64,000 bases of DNA from an uncultured Muribaculaceae bacterium. GTDB lineage: Bacteria > Bacteroidota > Bacteroidia > Bacteroidales > Muribaculaceae. Every line of letters begins with the position of its first letter. The first letter of the stretch is position 1. The notes under the pieces were generated by a model, which saw nothing but the letters and a program-made list of their open reading frames with translations, was not told the DNA's origin and did not search any database. Where the stretch lies: NCBI GenBank assembly GCA_947525975.1, contig CANNVE010000001.1, positions 124,001 through 188,000 on the forward strand. The letters are read 5' to 3'. The position numbers were made by a program, and so were the translations under genes. Of this stretch, positions 53,904-61,829 are shown piece by piece.

Positions 53904-55289
53904 TTAATCGCGCTTCAGTTCCCACCAGTCGAAGTTGAAGAGCTTCGGGCCCTTCATGCCCTTGAACACGAAGTATACGTCATGCACTCCTGAGATAGGC
54001 GCAGCCTCAGCCACAAACTCTCCCCACTCTTCCCAACCACCGGTGTCGGGAACACTGACCGAAGCCACGAGCCGGCCGCCGATGCTGTCAGCGCGCAGCT
54101 CTATCACGCCTCCCTGCAGAGCCGAGGCAGCCTTAACCTTGAGCTTGCCGGCCTTGGCTTCGGAGCCGAAGTCGACATTGCGCAGGCGGGTCCAGTCGCC
54201 ATTATGCACTTCAGAGACATAGACGCCGGTCTTGGCGTTAGGCTCAGTCTTCACGCCGTGAGACGATGCCATCGTCTCGGCCTGGTTGCGACGCCCGTAG
54301 GGCGAGTACACGCCAATAGGCTCCACGCCCTTGTCAGTGGCCATGATGGTGGGGAAAGAGCCATCCTTTCCGTATTCAAACTCTTCCACAGCCACGCTGC
54401 GACCGAATCCGCCACCGCCGGGCAGCTTGCCCGTATGGTAGAAGAAATAAGAGTGGCCTTTGTAGTCGACCACGCCGCAATGGTTGGTGAACGATCCCGT
54501 ATCCTGGTTGGGCATGATGATGCCCTTATATTTCCAGGGGCCAAAGGGGCTTGCGGCCTCGCTGTATGAAATGTGCTCAGGGATGCCGCCGGCGGCGTAG
54601 AGCAGCTGATAGCGTCCGTTGCGCTTTGTGAGCCAAGGACCTTCGGTGTAGCAATCCTTGTATTTTCCCTTCACTTTCTGGTCTCGAAGCATGGGGGCGC
54701 CGAATCCCTCCTCGGTGATGTCGAGCAGCACAGGGTCTTCCTTGAAGCTCACCATGTCGTCGTTGAGCCGAGCCATATGGATCGTGGGGTTGCCCCAGGC
54801 CAGATAAGCCTGGCCGTCATCATCGATAAACACGGTGGGGTCGATATTGTCCCATGAGCCATCGTCAAAGAGCGGCTTTCCAAGGGCGTCGCGGAACGGA
54901 CCTGTGGGATTGTCGGCCACAGCCACGCCGATGGCCATGCCTCCGGTGAGACTGGAGTGGGCAGGCACGTAGAAATAAAATTTTCCATCGCGCTCCACAG
55001 CCTGCGGAGCCCAGGCGCGGTCATCGGCCCAGGTGAAGTCGCCAAGGTCGATGATTGTGCCATGGTCGGTCCAGTTGGCCATGTCATCGGTTGAATACAC
55101 TCGCCACTCGTTCATCCAGAAGAAGTCGGCGCCGTCATCATCATGCCCCGTGTAGACGTAGAGCCTGTCTCCGCTCACCATAGGAGCGGGATCAGTGGTG
55201 AACCACGTGTGCACGATCGGATTCTCTCCGAAAGCGCATGCGGAGGCAGCCAATGCCGCCGCTGCGATAATCATTCTCATAAGTTTCAA
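53904..55289 (-). CDS. Glycoside hydrolase family 43 with C-terminal CBM-like domain
   Basis: 461 residues with a signal peptide (about 1-21; Cys18 could be a lipidation site). Five-bladed propeller residues: base Asp33 in FTTDPAPMV, Asp150 in NIDPTVFID and acid Glu216 in CYTEGPWLT. From about residue 330 a beta-sandwich domain follows (GDWTRLRNVDFGSEA, GGVIELRADSIGGRLVASVS, NFDWWEL) like CBM6. It likely removes arabinose or xylose from plant hemicellulose in the periplasm or at the surface. It stands alone, not in a typical PUL. Confidence 0.92.
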   Translation of the reverse strand: MKLMRMIIAAAALAASACAFGENPIVHTWFTTDPAPMVSGDRLYVYTGHDDDGADFFWMNEWRVYSTDDMANWTDHGTIIDLGDFTWADDRAWAPQAVERDGKFYFYVPAHSSLTGGMAIGVAVADNPTGPFRDALGKPLFDDGSWDNIDPTVFIDDDGQAYLAWGNPTIHMARLNDDMVSFKEDPVLLDITEEGFGAPMLRDQKVKGKYKDCYTEGPWLTKRNGRYQLLYAAGGIPEHISYSEAASPFGPWKYKGIIMPNQDTGSFTNHCGVVDYKGHSYFFYHTGKLPGGGGFGRSVAVEEFEYGKDGSFPTIMATDKGVEPIGVYSPYGRRNQAETMASSHGVKTEPNAKTGVYVSEVHNGDWTRLRNVDFGSEAKAGKLKVKAASALQGGVIELRADSIGGRLVASVSVPDTGGWEEWGEFVAEAAPISGVHDVYFVFKGMKGPKLFNFDWWELKRD

Positions 55290-55317
55290 ATATTTAAGTC
55301 CATTTCGTTATTTGACA

Positions 55318-55368
55318 CAAAAAAAAAGAGACAGCCGATTGAAATCACTTTACAATCAAACTGTCTCT
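55318..55368 (-). terminator. Terminator of tRNA-Leu(TAA)
   Basis: On the minus strand, outer stem GAGACAG with CTGTCTC plus an inner stem GATTG/CAATC, followed by TTTTTTTTTT. It lies between the tRNA and the start of the GH43 gene. Confidence 0.8.
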
Positions 55369-55377
55369 AAAAAAGTG

Positions 55378-55461
55378 TGCCCAAAGTGGGACTCGAACCC
55401 ACACGGCCGCAATGGCCAAGGGATTTTAAGTCCCTCGTGTCTACCATTCCACCATTAGGGC
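55378..55461 (-). tRNA. tRNA-Leu (TAA)
   Basis: 84 nt, no encoded CCA. The anticodon loop CTTAAAA gives TAA; long variable arm (TTGGCCATTGCGGCCGT) as in leucine tRNAs; T arm GTGGG-TTCGAGT-CCCAC perfect. The acceptor stem GCCCTAA/TTTGGGC has one unpaired T5-T68. Canonical promoter at 55473-55504 and terminator downstream, so it is probably functional. Confidence 0.92.
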
Positions 55462-55472
55462 GACAACTATTG

Positions 55473-55504
55473 CAAAGTTATACAATTTTTTCCGTCCGCA
55501 CAAA
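55473..55504 (-). promoter_or_regulatory. Promoter of tRNA-Leu(TAA)
   Basis: Minus strand TTTG (55501-55504), 20 nt, TAACTTTG (55473-55480), the perfect consensus, 12 nt before the tRNA 5' end. Confidence 0.75.
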
Positions 55505-55596
55505 TAATTACCGCAAAAACACACACGCCAAACATTTTTCCGACTGAAAACGTTGTAAATGTCACTATCACTGATACTAACTCTCATTATGATTGT

Positions 55597-57105
55597 ATGG
55601 ACAAGAAAAGACTGACCGCAGAAAACGGGCGCCCGATCGCCGACAACCAGAATGTACAGACCGCAGGGCTGCGCGGCCCAATGACAGTGCAGGATCCCTG
55701 GTACCTTGAAAAAATCGCGCACTTCGACCGCGAGGTCATCCCCGAAAGGCGCATGCACGCCAAAGGCTCGGGAGCCTTCGGCCGATTCACCGTAACTGAC
55801 GACATCACCGAATTCACGCGCGCTTCGATATTCTCCGAAGTCGGGAAGCAGACACCTTGCCTGGTGCGCTTCTCTACCGTGGCCGGAGAGCGCGGAGCAG
55901 CCGACGCCGAGCGCGACATACGCGGATTCGCCATGAAATTCTACACCGATGAAGGCAATTGGGACCTTGTCGGCAACAATACGCCGGTATTCTTCCTGCG
56001 CGACCCGCTGAAATTTCCCGACCTCAATCATGCCATAAAGCGCGATCCGCGCACCGGCATGCGCAATCCCACAGCCAACTGGGATTTCTGGACCCTCCTG
56101 CCCGAGGCTCTCCACCAGGTCACCATCACGATGTCGCCCCGAGGCATTCCGGCGTCGTTCCGCCACATGCACGGATTCGGAAGCCACACCTACAGCTTCA
56201 TCAATAAGGACAACAAGCGCACATGGGTGAAATTTCACTTCATCACCATGCAGGGCATAAAGAATCTCACCGACAAAGAGGCAGAGGCAATAATAGCGAA
56301 GGACCGTGAATCGCATCAGCGCGACCTGTATGAGGCCATCGAGCGCGGCGACTTCCCGAAATGGAAACTGAAGGTGCAGCTGATGACCGAGGACGAAGCG
56401 AAGAAATACCACATCAATCCGTTTGACCTGACAAAAGTGTGGTACCACAAGGATTTCCCCCTGCGCGACGTGGGCGTACTCGAGCTCAACCGCAATCCCG
56501 AAAACTTCTTCGCCGAGATCGAGCAAGCGGCCTTCAACCCAGCAAACATCGTTGACGGCATAGGGCTTTCTCCCGACAAAATGCTTCAGGGCAGGCTCTT
56601 CTCATACGGAGACGCGCAGCGATACCGTCTTGGCGTCAATCACAACCTCATCCCCGTCAACAGGCCCAAATGCCCCTTCCACTCATATCACCGCGACGGA
56701 CAGATGCGCACCGACGACAACGCCGGCCCCACCATAGCCTACGAGCCTAACAGCTACGGCGAATGGCAGGACACTCCCTCGCGCAAAGAGCCTCCGATGG
56801 AACTGCATGGCGACATGTACAATTATGACGAGAGGCAATATGACGATGACTACTACACCCAACCGGGAAAACTGTGGCGACTGCTAAGCGCCGAAGACAA
56901 GCAGGCCACGTGCGACAACACAGCCGCGCAGATGGAGGGCGTACCGCTCTTCATAAAGCAGAGGCATGTGCGCGCGTGCCACAACGCCGACAAGGAATAT
57001 GGCGAAATGCTGGCCGCTTCTCTTGGAATTGACCTGGCCGAAGCTCTCGTGGCTGAAGATCCCGCGCATCCTTCGTGGGACAAGCGCGAAGCCCCGAAGG
57101 CATGA
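55597..57105 (+). CDS. katA: Catalase (heme, small subunit type)
   Basis: Breaks down hydrogen peroxide, 502 residues. Active-site His54 in [16 protein letters not shown], distal Asn127 in [17 protein letters not shown] and the heme-ligand tyrosine in [14 protein letters not shown] are intact, with the NADPH-binding region typical of clade 3 catalases. An obligate anaerobe with catalase is typical of aerotolerant Bacteroidales. No OxyR site or -7 box was recognised upstream. Confidence 0.97.
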   Translation: MDKKRLTAENGRPIADNQNVQTAGLRGPMTVQDPWYLEKIAHFDREVIPERRMHAKGSGAFGRFTVTDDITEFTRASIFSEVGKQTPCLVRFSTVAGERGAADAERDIRGFAMKFYTDEGNWDLVGNNTPVFFLRDPLKFPDLNHAIKRDPRTGMRNPTANWDFWTLLPEALHQVTITMSPRGIPASFRHMHGFGSHTYSFINKDNKRTWVKFHFITMQGIKNLTDKEAEAIIAKDRESHQRDLYEAIERGDFPKWKLKVQLMTEDEAKKYHINPFDLTKVWYHKDFPLRDVGVLELNRNPENFFAEIEQAAFNPANIVDGIGLSPDKMLQGRLFSYGDAQRYRLGVNHNLIPVNRPKCPFHSYHRDGQMRTDDNAGPTIAYEPNSYGEWQDTPSRKEPPMELHGDMYNYDERQYDDDYYTQPGKLWRLLSAEDKQATCDNTAAQMEGVPLFIKQRHVRACHNADKEYGEMLAASLGIDLAEALVAEDPAHPSWDKREAPKA

Positions 57106-57115
57106 GCCGGGGGCG

Positions 57116-57358
57116 TCAGCCTCTCCTGATCCATTGCCTGACCTTATCCATACCTGCTTTTCCAAGGATAAGCAGGGCAGAATATTGGGCGGTTTTCGCC
57201 AATCCGAAAAACACCACCCAAATGATGCCTTTGGCCTTGACTGACAGAGGCAACAGCATCTGCGCGAACGACACGGCATAGCACACCACGCAAAGTCCGA
57301 GCACGATAAGTCCTGTCTTGAACGAGAGCGTCGACAGCCAATTTTTTATTTTATCCAC
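57116..57358 (-). CDS. Small membrane protein, unknown
   Basis: 80 residues. Two likely membrane segments (FKTGLIVLGLCVVCYAVSFA about 13-32 and GIIWVVFFGLAKTAQYSALL about 44-63) with basic ends (MDKIKNW, KVRQWIRRG), suggesting both termini face the cytoplasm. No family recognised. It converges on katA with 10 bp between stops. Confidence 0.6.
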   Translation of the reverse strand: MDKIKNWLSTLSFKTGLIVLGLCVVCYAVSFAQMLLPLSVKAKGIIWVVFFGLAKTAQYSALLILGKAGMDKVRQWIRRG

Positions 57359-57475
57359 TTGACGGTTATTTCTATTTTATGAGGATGGCACAGTTTCATA
57401 TCGCAAAAATAGCAAGAATCCCGCATAAATTTGAAAAAAAACGAGCGCATTGTGTGTGAAATAAAAAAAATTGTG

Positions 57476-57483
57476 TAACTTTG
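57476..57483 (+). promoter_or_regulatory. -7 box of tRNA-Pro
   Basis: TAACTTTG, 18 nt before the tRNA. A TTG at 57450-57452 gives 23-nt spacing. Confidence 0.55.
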
Positions 57484-57501
57484 CACTTGGAAATAGCCAA
57501 T

Positions 57502-57575
57502 CGGGGTGTAGCACAGTTGGCTAGCGCGCCACGTTCGGGACGTGGAGGTCGGAAGTTCGAGTCTTCTCACCCCGA
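57502..57575 (+). tRNA. tRNA-Pro (CGG)
   Basis: 74 nt, no encoded CCA. Acceptor CGGGGTG/CACCCCG perfect, discriminator A. The anticodon loop TTCGGGA gives CGG. T arm GGAAG-TTCGAGT-CTTCT has one G-T pair. Confidence 0.96.
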
Positions 57576-57585
57576 CAATTTCAGT

Positions 57586-57620
57586 AAATGGGTTTAACTC
57601 AATGAGTTAAACCCATTTTT
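57586..57620 (+). terminator. Terminator of tRNA-Pro
   Basis: Perfect 15-bp stem AAATGGGTTTAACTC (57586-57600) and GAGTTAAACCCATTT (57604-57618) with loop AAT, followed by further T. It starts 11 nt after the tRNA. Confidence 0.88.
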
Positions 57621-57687
57621 ATTTTCCATCCGAATGGATGCTGAAACGTTTACTCAGTGCAGGTCGATGAGATTATTAAAGCAATAT

Positions 57688-57717
57688 TTTGTAATTCAGT
57701 GTTTATTAGTAGATTTG
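57688..57717 (+). promoter_or_regulatory. Promoter of the nucleotidyltransferase gene
   Basis: TTTG (57688-57691), 18 nt, TAGATTTG (57710-57717). The leader to the ATG at 57739 is about 15 nt. Confidence 0.65.
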
Positions 57718-57738
57718 CAAACTACCAATCGGAACAAC

Positions 57739-58044
57739 ATGAAAATAATCGAAATAAATATTGATAAGATCATAGAAATCTGCAAACGTTTTCACGTGCG
57801 GAAACTATGGGTATTCGGCTCCATCTTGACGCCTCGTTTCAACGATAGCAGCGATGTGGATCTGTGTGTTGATTTTGATTGGGATAAAATTCCGTTGTTA
57901 GATTCTGCGAATAATTTTTTTGGATTTCAAGAAGCTCTTGAATCACTGCTTGACCACAAGATTGACATTACAGATGATAGCACTGTCCGTAACCCCTATT
58001 TTCGTGAGGAATTAAACGAAACACGCCAATTAATTTATGGATAG
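57739..58044 (+). CDS. MNT-type nucleotidyltransferase, antitoxin-like
   Basis: 101 residues from MKIIEINIDKIIEIC. The minimal nucleotidyltransferase motif GSILTPRFNDSSDVDLCVDF (GSx-DxD) is intact, with a later Asp in DHKIDITDD. MntA proteins of this size usually pair with a HEPN toxin just downstream, which they AMPylate. Here an ATG overlapping the stop (58037) opens an ORF MDRKIQKC, but after about 8 codons it runs into the end of the neighbouring convergent gene. AT-rich compared with neighbours. Confidence 0.82.
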   Translation: MKIIEINIDKIIEICKRFHVRKLWVFGSILTPRFNDSSDVDLCVDFDWDKIPLLDSANNFFGFQEALESLLDHKIDITDDSTVRNPYFREELNETRQLIYG

Positions 58045-58065
58045 GAAAATTCAAAAATGCCGAGT
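58037..58065 (+). pseudogene. Possible 5' stump of a lost HEPN partner
   Basis: ATG at 58037 overlaps the nucleotidyltransferase stop (ATGGATAG), the usual arrangement for MNT/HEPN pairs. The reading frame starts MDRKIQKC and then enters the 3' end of the convergent barrel gene, stopping after 31 codons. The stump could be coincidence; the overlap pattern is the only evidence. Confidence 0.3.
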
Positions 58066-59310
58066 TTACTTGCCGAGGCTGAACCGCATGCCTACTTTGA
58101 GGTCGAAATTCAGCGGGCGGTCTTTGTAGGTGTTTGTAACCCGGCTGTGATTGTCGAAGTAATAGCTCACGCCCGGCTCGACAAATACGCCCACCTTCGG
58201 TGATATGTTGTAGGCCACGCCCATTCCCGCCATGGCTGAGAATTGCAGTCTCTTTTCCGAAACGCTCTCCGTCTCTACAGTGCGGTTTTCACCATTGTAT
58301 GTGAATTCTGTCGAGGCGCGCCCATGGATGCACTTCTCGGCCATCACGCCGGCCGAGGCGTAGAGCGACCATCTATTCCCGGCGCAGATGTCGTATGACA
58401 GCTTTACGGGCACGCCGATGTAGTGAAGTGTCTGGTCAGTTTCATAGCCTCCACCCGTGGTCGTAGACCGCAGCAGGCTGTAGGTAACGCCAGTCTCCAG
58501 GCTGAGCCTGCGCGCCAAAGGAATGCCGAGGCTCACGCCGAATCTCAGTGGCAGATGATGGCGCGTATGCTCGCTGGCAGGCATTGCGCGCGTCAGCACC
58601 GGCTTGTTGAGATCCGGCTGCTCACCGTCAGGGTCATCGGGCCATACTTGGTCTGCTGTCCAATTTGATTTATCAAGATGGCTACGGCCTCCTGCATTAG
58701 AGCCCGACATGATGTTTCCGGCATAGGCCGTAAGGCTCCAGCCGCGTCCGGAATTCTGACGCAAGGATGGCAAGTCCCAATCGTTATCGGGATCGGGCTG
58801 GCGGCGCTCATCTACAGGCCTGACGGCATCAATTTCAGCCGGAGCCACAACCTCTTCCTGCGCTTCGGTTTCCGCTTCAGTGTCAGGGACTGATGTCTCC
58901 TCTGCTCCGCCGGCCTCCTCTACATCCTCTTCCGGCACAGCTGCCCTGGCGTAGTGGGAAGCCTTGAAATCGCCTGCATAAACCACCTCGGGGTCCGCCT
59001 TTTCGGCATCAGGCACGGAGGGCTTTGGCTCCACTGCCTCAGCCTTAACATTCTCGGCATAGACGATCTCAAGATCGGGCACGGCATCAGGGGCATGGTC
59101 CACGAGCATAGTCCATGCCAATCCCAGCAGCAGAGCCACGGCAGCGGCCACGCCTCCATATCGGAGCCAAAGGAAGGCCGGAGCCTTCTTTTTGGCTGAA
59201 ATGCCTGTCGGCAGGCCCTTTTCAATGTCGGCCCACAATCCTTCGGGAGCGGGCAGCTCGTATTCCCGCTCCTCGCGTCGGAGGTTTTCGATCCAATTAT
59301 TGTCTTTCAT
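58066..59310 (-). CDS. Predicted anti-sigma-like protein with outer-membrane barrel domain
   Basis: 414 residues. The N-terminal 45 residues are charged and would lie in the cytoplasm. One membrane segment (about 51-69) follows, then a proline/acid-rich linker (about 75-165, EEDVEEAGGAEETSVPDTEA), then about 240 residues of beta strands like PorT-type barrels (RFGVSLGIPLARRLSLETGV, KVGVFVEPGVSYYFDN, ending KVGMRFSLGK). It overlaps the ECF sigma gene by 4 bp, so it may hold that sigma factor. One protein would then bridge the inner and outer membranes. Confidence 0.75.
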   Translation of the reverse strand: MKDNNWIENLRREEREYELPAPEGLWADIEKGLPTGISAKKKAPAFLWLRYGGVAAAVALLLGLAWTMLVDHAPDAVPDLEIVYAENVKAEAVEPKPSVPDAEKADPEVVYAGDFKASHYARAAVPEEDVEEAGGAEETSVPDTEAETEAQEEVVAPAEIDAVRPVDERRQPDPDNDWDLPSLRQNSGRGWSLTAYAGNIMSGSNAGGRSHLDKSNWTADQVWPDDPDGEQPDLNKPVLTRAMPASEHTRHHLPLRFGVSLGIPLARRLSLETGVTYSLLRSTTTGGGYETDQTLHYIGVPVKLSYDICAGNRWSLYASAGVMAEKCIHGRASTEFTYNGENRTVETESVSEKRLQFSAMAGMGVAYNISPKVGVFVEPGVSYYFDNHSRVTNTYKDRPLNFDLKVGMRFSLGK

Positions 59311-59867
59311 ATCGCAGAGGCTAAATGCTGTTTGATGTTTTTTGCCAGAGCGGCCTTGGCGCGGTGGAAGTGCGAGGCCGATGTGTTCTCTTTGATGTTG
59401 AGCAGGGTGGCTATCTCCTTATGGCTCTTACGCTCGAACACGAAGAGGTTGAATACGGCTCGGTAATTGGCCGGAAGCTTTTTGATCATCTCAAGCAGCT
59501 CGGCGAATGGCACGCCATCGACCTCAATGTCAGCGTCAGGGGCATCGGGCACATCGTCAGAATTCTCGATGAAGCTGAAGCGGTCATTGCGCTTGATGAA
59601 TTTCAGCGCCTCATTGACCACGATTTTCGCCATCCACGACTTCAGCGATGCGTTTTCGCGCTTCTCATAAGCCCCGATTCCGGAGAATATCTTAATGAAA
59701 GAATCCTGAAGGATGTCTCTGACATCTTCAGGATCCACAATATATCGGGAACATACCGCCGTCAGATATCCGGCGTAAAGGTCGTAGGCCTCGCGCATGG
59801 CGACGTGATCGCCATGCTGCATCCTGCGTATGAGTTCGTCTTCCTTGTCGTTCCCGATAGGCTTCAT
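59307..59867 (-). CDS. ECF RNA polymerase sigma factor
   Basis: 186 residues, sigma-70 family. Region 2: DPEDVRDILQDSFIKIFSGIGAY. Region 4: LPANYRAVFNLFVFERKSHKEIATLLNI with NTSASHFHRAKAALAKN (helix-turn-helix). ECF sigma factors direct envelope or stress regulons when released from their anti-sigma partner. The overlapping downstream gene encodes the likely partner. Between the ECF gene and NigD lie 16 bp. Confidence 0.93.
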   Translation of the reverse strand: MKPIGNDKEDELIRRMQHGDHVAMREAYDLYAGYLTAVCSRYIVDPEDVRDILQDSFIKIFSGIGAYEKRENASLKSWMAKIVVNEALKFIKRNDRFSFIENSDDVPDAPDADIEVDGVPFAELLEMIKKLPANYRAVFNLFVFERKSHKEIATLLNIKENTSASHFHRAKAALAKNIKQHLASAI

Positions 59868-59883
59868 TCCATGATATTAGATA

Positions 59884-60621
59884 TTATTTTATCATCATGC
59901 CTGCGGCCAGCTCTGCTGTCATGGCCGAGCCATTGTTGATGGCCGGGCCGGAGGTCAACTTGAAGTTGGCCTTCTTTTCAGTGCCGTTGAAAGCCTTCCA
60001 CTTCACTGTCAGCATCTGGCCTTCGGGGATTTCTGCAGGGATTTCGTTGAGGCGGAATGCTATGAGCGCATTGCCGAGGGTGCCATAGATGTCACCGCTG
60101 GCATTGTGGCGGAGCTCAACCTCGAAGGGATTTTCGGGATTGACATCGCCGAGGAGGTTCATGTAATGCACCTTCGAGGGGTTGCCCCACACGGTGCGCA
60201 CGCAGAGGGTGAGGTATCCGTCTTCGGCGACAGTCACCCAATCATTGACGATCTCCACGGGATCATTGCCGAGCCATTCCTGTGTCACCTTGTCAGAGAG
60301 GAGCACCATGTCTTTTGTGCGGATGCTGTCGATCCAGTTTACGCGTACGGTCTTGGTGAATCCGGGTGTCTGCTTGTCGACCTCCTCGAAGTTCATCAGG
60401 GCGCGCACCTGCTTTCCGTCATAGAGCTCGGTGGTGATATTCTCGGGATAGAGCGTGGTGCTCTCGTCGAGCTGGAAATAGGTCTTGTTATCGTCGGTCG
60501 TCTTTACAGTGACCAGAGCGTTGGGGAATCCTGCAGAGTAAGAATCGTTGTCATCGTCGAGGCAAGATTGCAGAGAAAGGCCTGCGACGGCGAGGACTAA
60601 AAAGTGCTTGTAGAATTTCAT
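59884..60621 (-). CDS. NigD-like lipoprotein
   Basis: 245 residues, signal peptide with lipobox LSLQSC (Cys20). The rest has the NigD pattern: YSAGFPNALVTVKTTDDNKT, TTELYDGKQVRALMNFEEVD and GDIYGTLGNALIAFRLNEIP. NigD-like proteins are abundant outer-membrane lipoproteins of Bacteroides; the founding member is encoded beside a bacteriocin, but most have no known role. No bacteriocin gene is recognised nearby. Confidence 0.85.
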   Translation of the reverse strand: MKFYKHFLVLAVAGLSLQSCLDDDNDSYSAGFPNALVTVKTTDDNKTYFQLDESTTLYPENITTELYDGKQVRALMNFEEVDKQTPGFTKTVRVNWIDSIRTKDMVLLSDKVTQEWLGNDPVEIVNDWVTVAEDGYLTLCVRTVWGNPSKVHYMNLLGDVNPENPFEVELRHNASGDIYGTLGNALIAFRLNEIPAEIPEGQMLTVKWKAFNGTEKKANFKLTSGPAINNGSAMTAELAAGMMIK

Positions 60622-60710
60622 TTTTTGTTTTCAGTTTTAGGTTGTACACTCTTATAATCCCGATTTGCGCCAAATCTTGCAGCTGAGGCGAAAAAAAATT
60701 TTCAGGTCGG

Positions 60711-61616
60711 TCACTTTTCTTTTCCCGCGCTGTCGCGCGAATACACGCGCACGTAGTCCACAAGGTATTCCATCGGCATGGCCGCATCGTCGATCTTGTC
60801 GCCGTGGTCTCCGCCGAGAGCGAGGTTCAGTAGCAGATACTGCGGCTTGGTGAAGGGGTTAGCGTGATTGCCGAGCTTTCCGTTGACGGTCTGCGACAAG
60901 GGGATGCTGTTGATGAGCTCGCCGTCGAGGTATATAGAGATCGCCTCCGGAGTCCAGTCCATGGCCCAGACGTGGAATTTATCGGCCCACTGCGGGTCGC
61001 GGTCTGTGAAATGCTTGAACGGCACGGTCTTGCTGTTCCACACCGCCGAATATCGTTTGTCGCTGCCCCAGCAGGCATTTGCCAGGATATGCGGCACGCC
61101 GTCGATGCGGTAATACTCCATCACATCGATCTCGCCGCATGACGGCCACTCCATGCCGCTGCCCAGCAGCCATATCGCGGGCCATGCGCCCGAAGCGGTG
61201 GGTATCTTGGCCCGCACCTCCACGCGCCCGAAAGTGAACTCGAATTTGCCTGCGGTGTTGATCGACGATGAAGTGTAGTCGATTGTGGGCCTTTCCTCCC
61301 GCCAGCCCTTGCGCGAAGGGTCGTAGAGCGGATTAGGCCGCCCCGGCGCCTCCTTGCGGGCCTCGATCACGAGCACTCCGTCGCGGCAGATTGCATTCCC
61401 GGCCTGGTACCATTGCTCTTCGTGATTGCGGGCATAGCCTGTCTCATGGCTCCAATAGAGCGAGTCGGGAGCACCATCCTTGTCAAATTCGTCATGCCAC
61501 AGCAGCGGCAACGTCTCGCCGGCGCATACCGCTGTGGCCGGGCAAGAGCCATCCTGCGCCACGGCCGATGCGGCCGACATGGCGGCCACAAGGCACAAAG
61601 TCATGTATTTTTTCAT
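60711..61616 (-). CDS. Glycoside hydrolase family 16 beta-glucanase
   Basis: 301 residues with signal peptide (about 1-20). The active site GEIDVMEYYR follows the family ExDxxE pattern (nucleophile Glu162, Asp164, acid/base Glu167). WSHETGYARNHEEQWYQ and INTAGKFEFTFGRVEVRAKI are typical of laminarinase-type GH16 enzymes, which cut beta-1,3- or mixed-linkage glucans. It has its own -7 box (TAATTTTG, 61642-61649). No SusCD pair nearby. Confidence 0.93.
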   Translation of the reverse strand: MKKYMTLCLVAAMSAASAVAQDGSCPATAVCAGETLPLLWHDEFDKDGAPDSLYWSHETGYARNHEEQWYQAGNAICRDGVLVIEARKEAPGRPNPLYDPSRKGWREERPTIDYTSSSINTAGKFEFTFGRVEVRAKIPTASGAWPAIWLLGSGMEWPSCGEIDVMEYYRIDGVPHILANACWGSDKRYSAVWNSKTVPFKHFTDRDPQWADKFHVWAMDWTPEAISIYLDGELINSIPLSQTVNGKLGNHANPFTKPQYLLLNLALGGDHGDKIDDAAMPMEYLVDYVRVYSRDSAGKEK

Positions 61617-61641
61617 ATCCTTGTCTTTATATTCTTCTTCA

Positions 61642-61649
61642 CAAAATTA
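61642..61649 (-). promoter_or_regulatory. -7 box of the GH16 gene
   Basis: TAATTTTG on the minus strand, 25 nt before the GH16 ATG. No matching -33 box at the usual spacing. Confidence 0.45.
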
Positions 61650-61829
61650 CGCAAAAAAACGGAGATTTCCACCACTGCATCCGCCGATTTGCGCACCTGA
61701 TGCGTACGGAATCGGACAAGTGTACGGCCATGTACAGCCCACACGCCTTATCAACGACTGATTTTCAACGTTTTGAGTTTTTGGCACGGCCATTGTGTAT
61801 ATATTGGCGTACACCTTCACTATTTTGAA

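Noticed and set aside
55441-56526. 361-codon minus-strand ORF
   Set aside because: Antisense to katA and running into tRNA-Leu; codon shadow.
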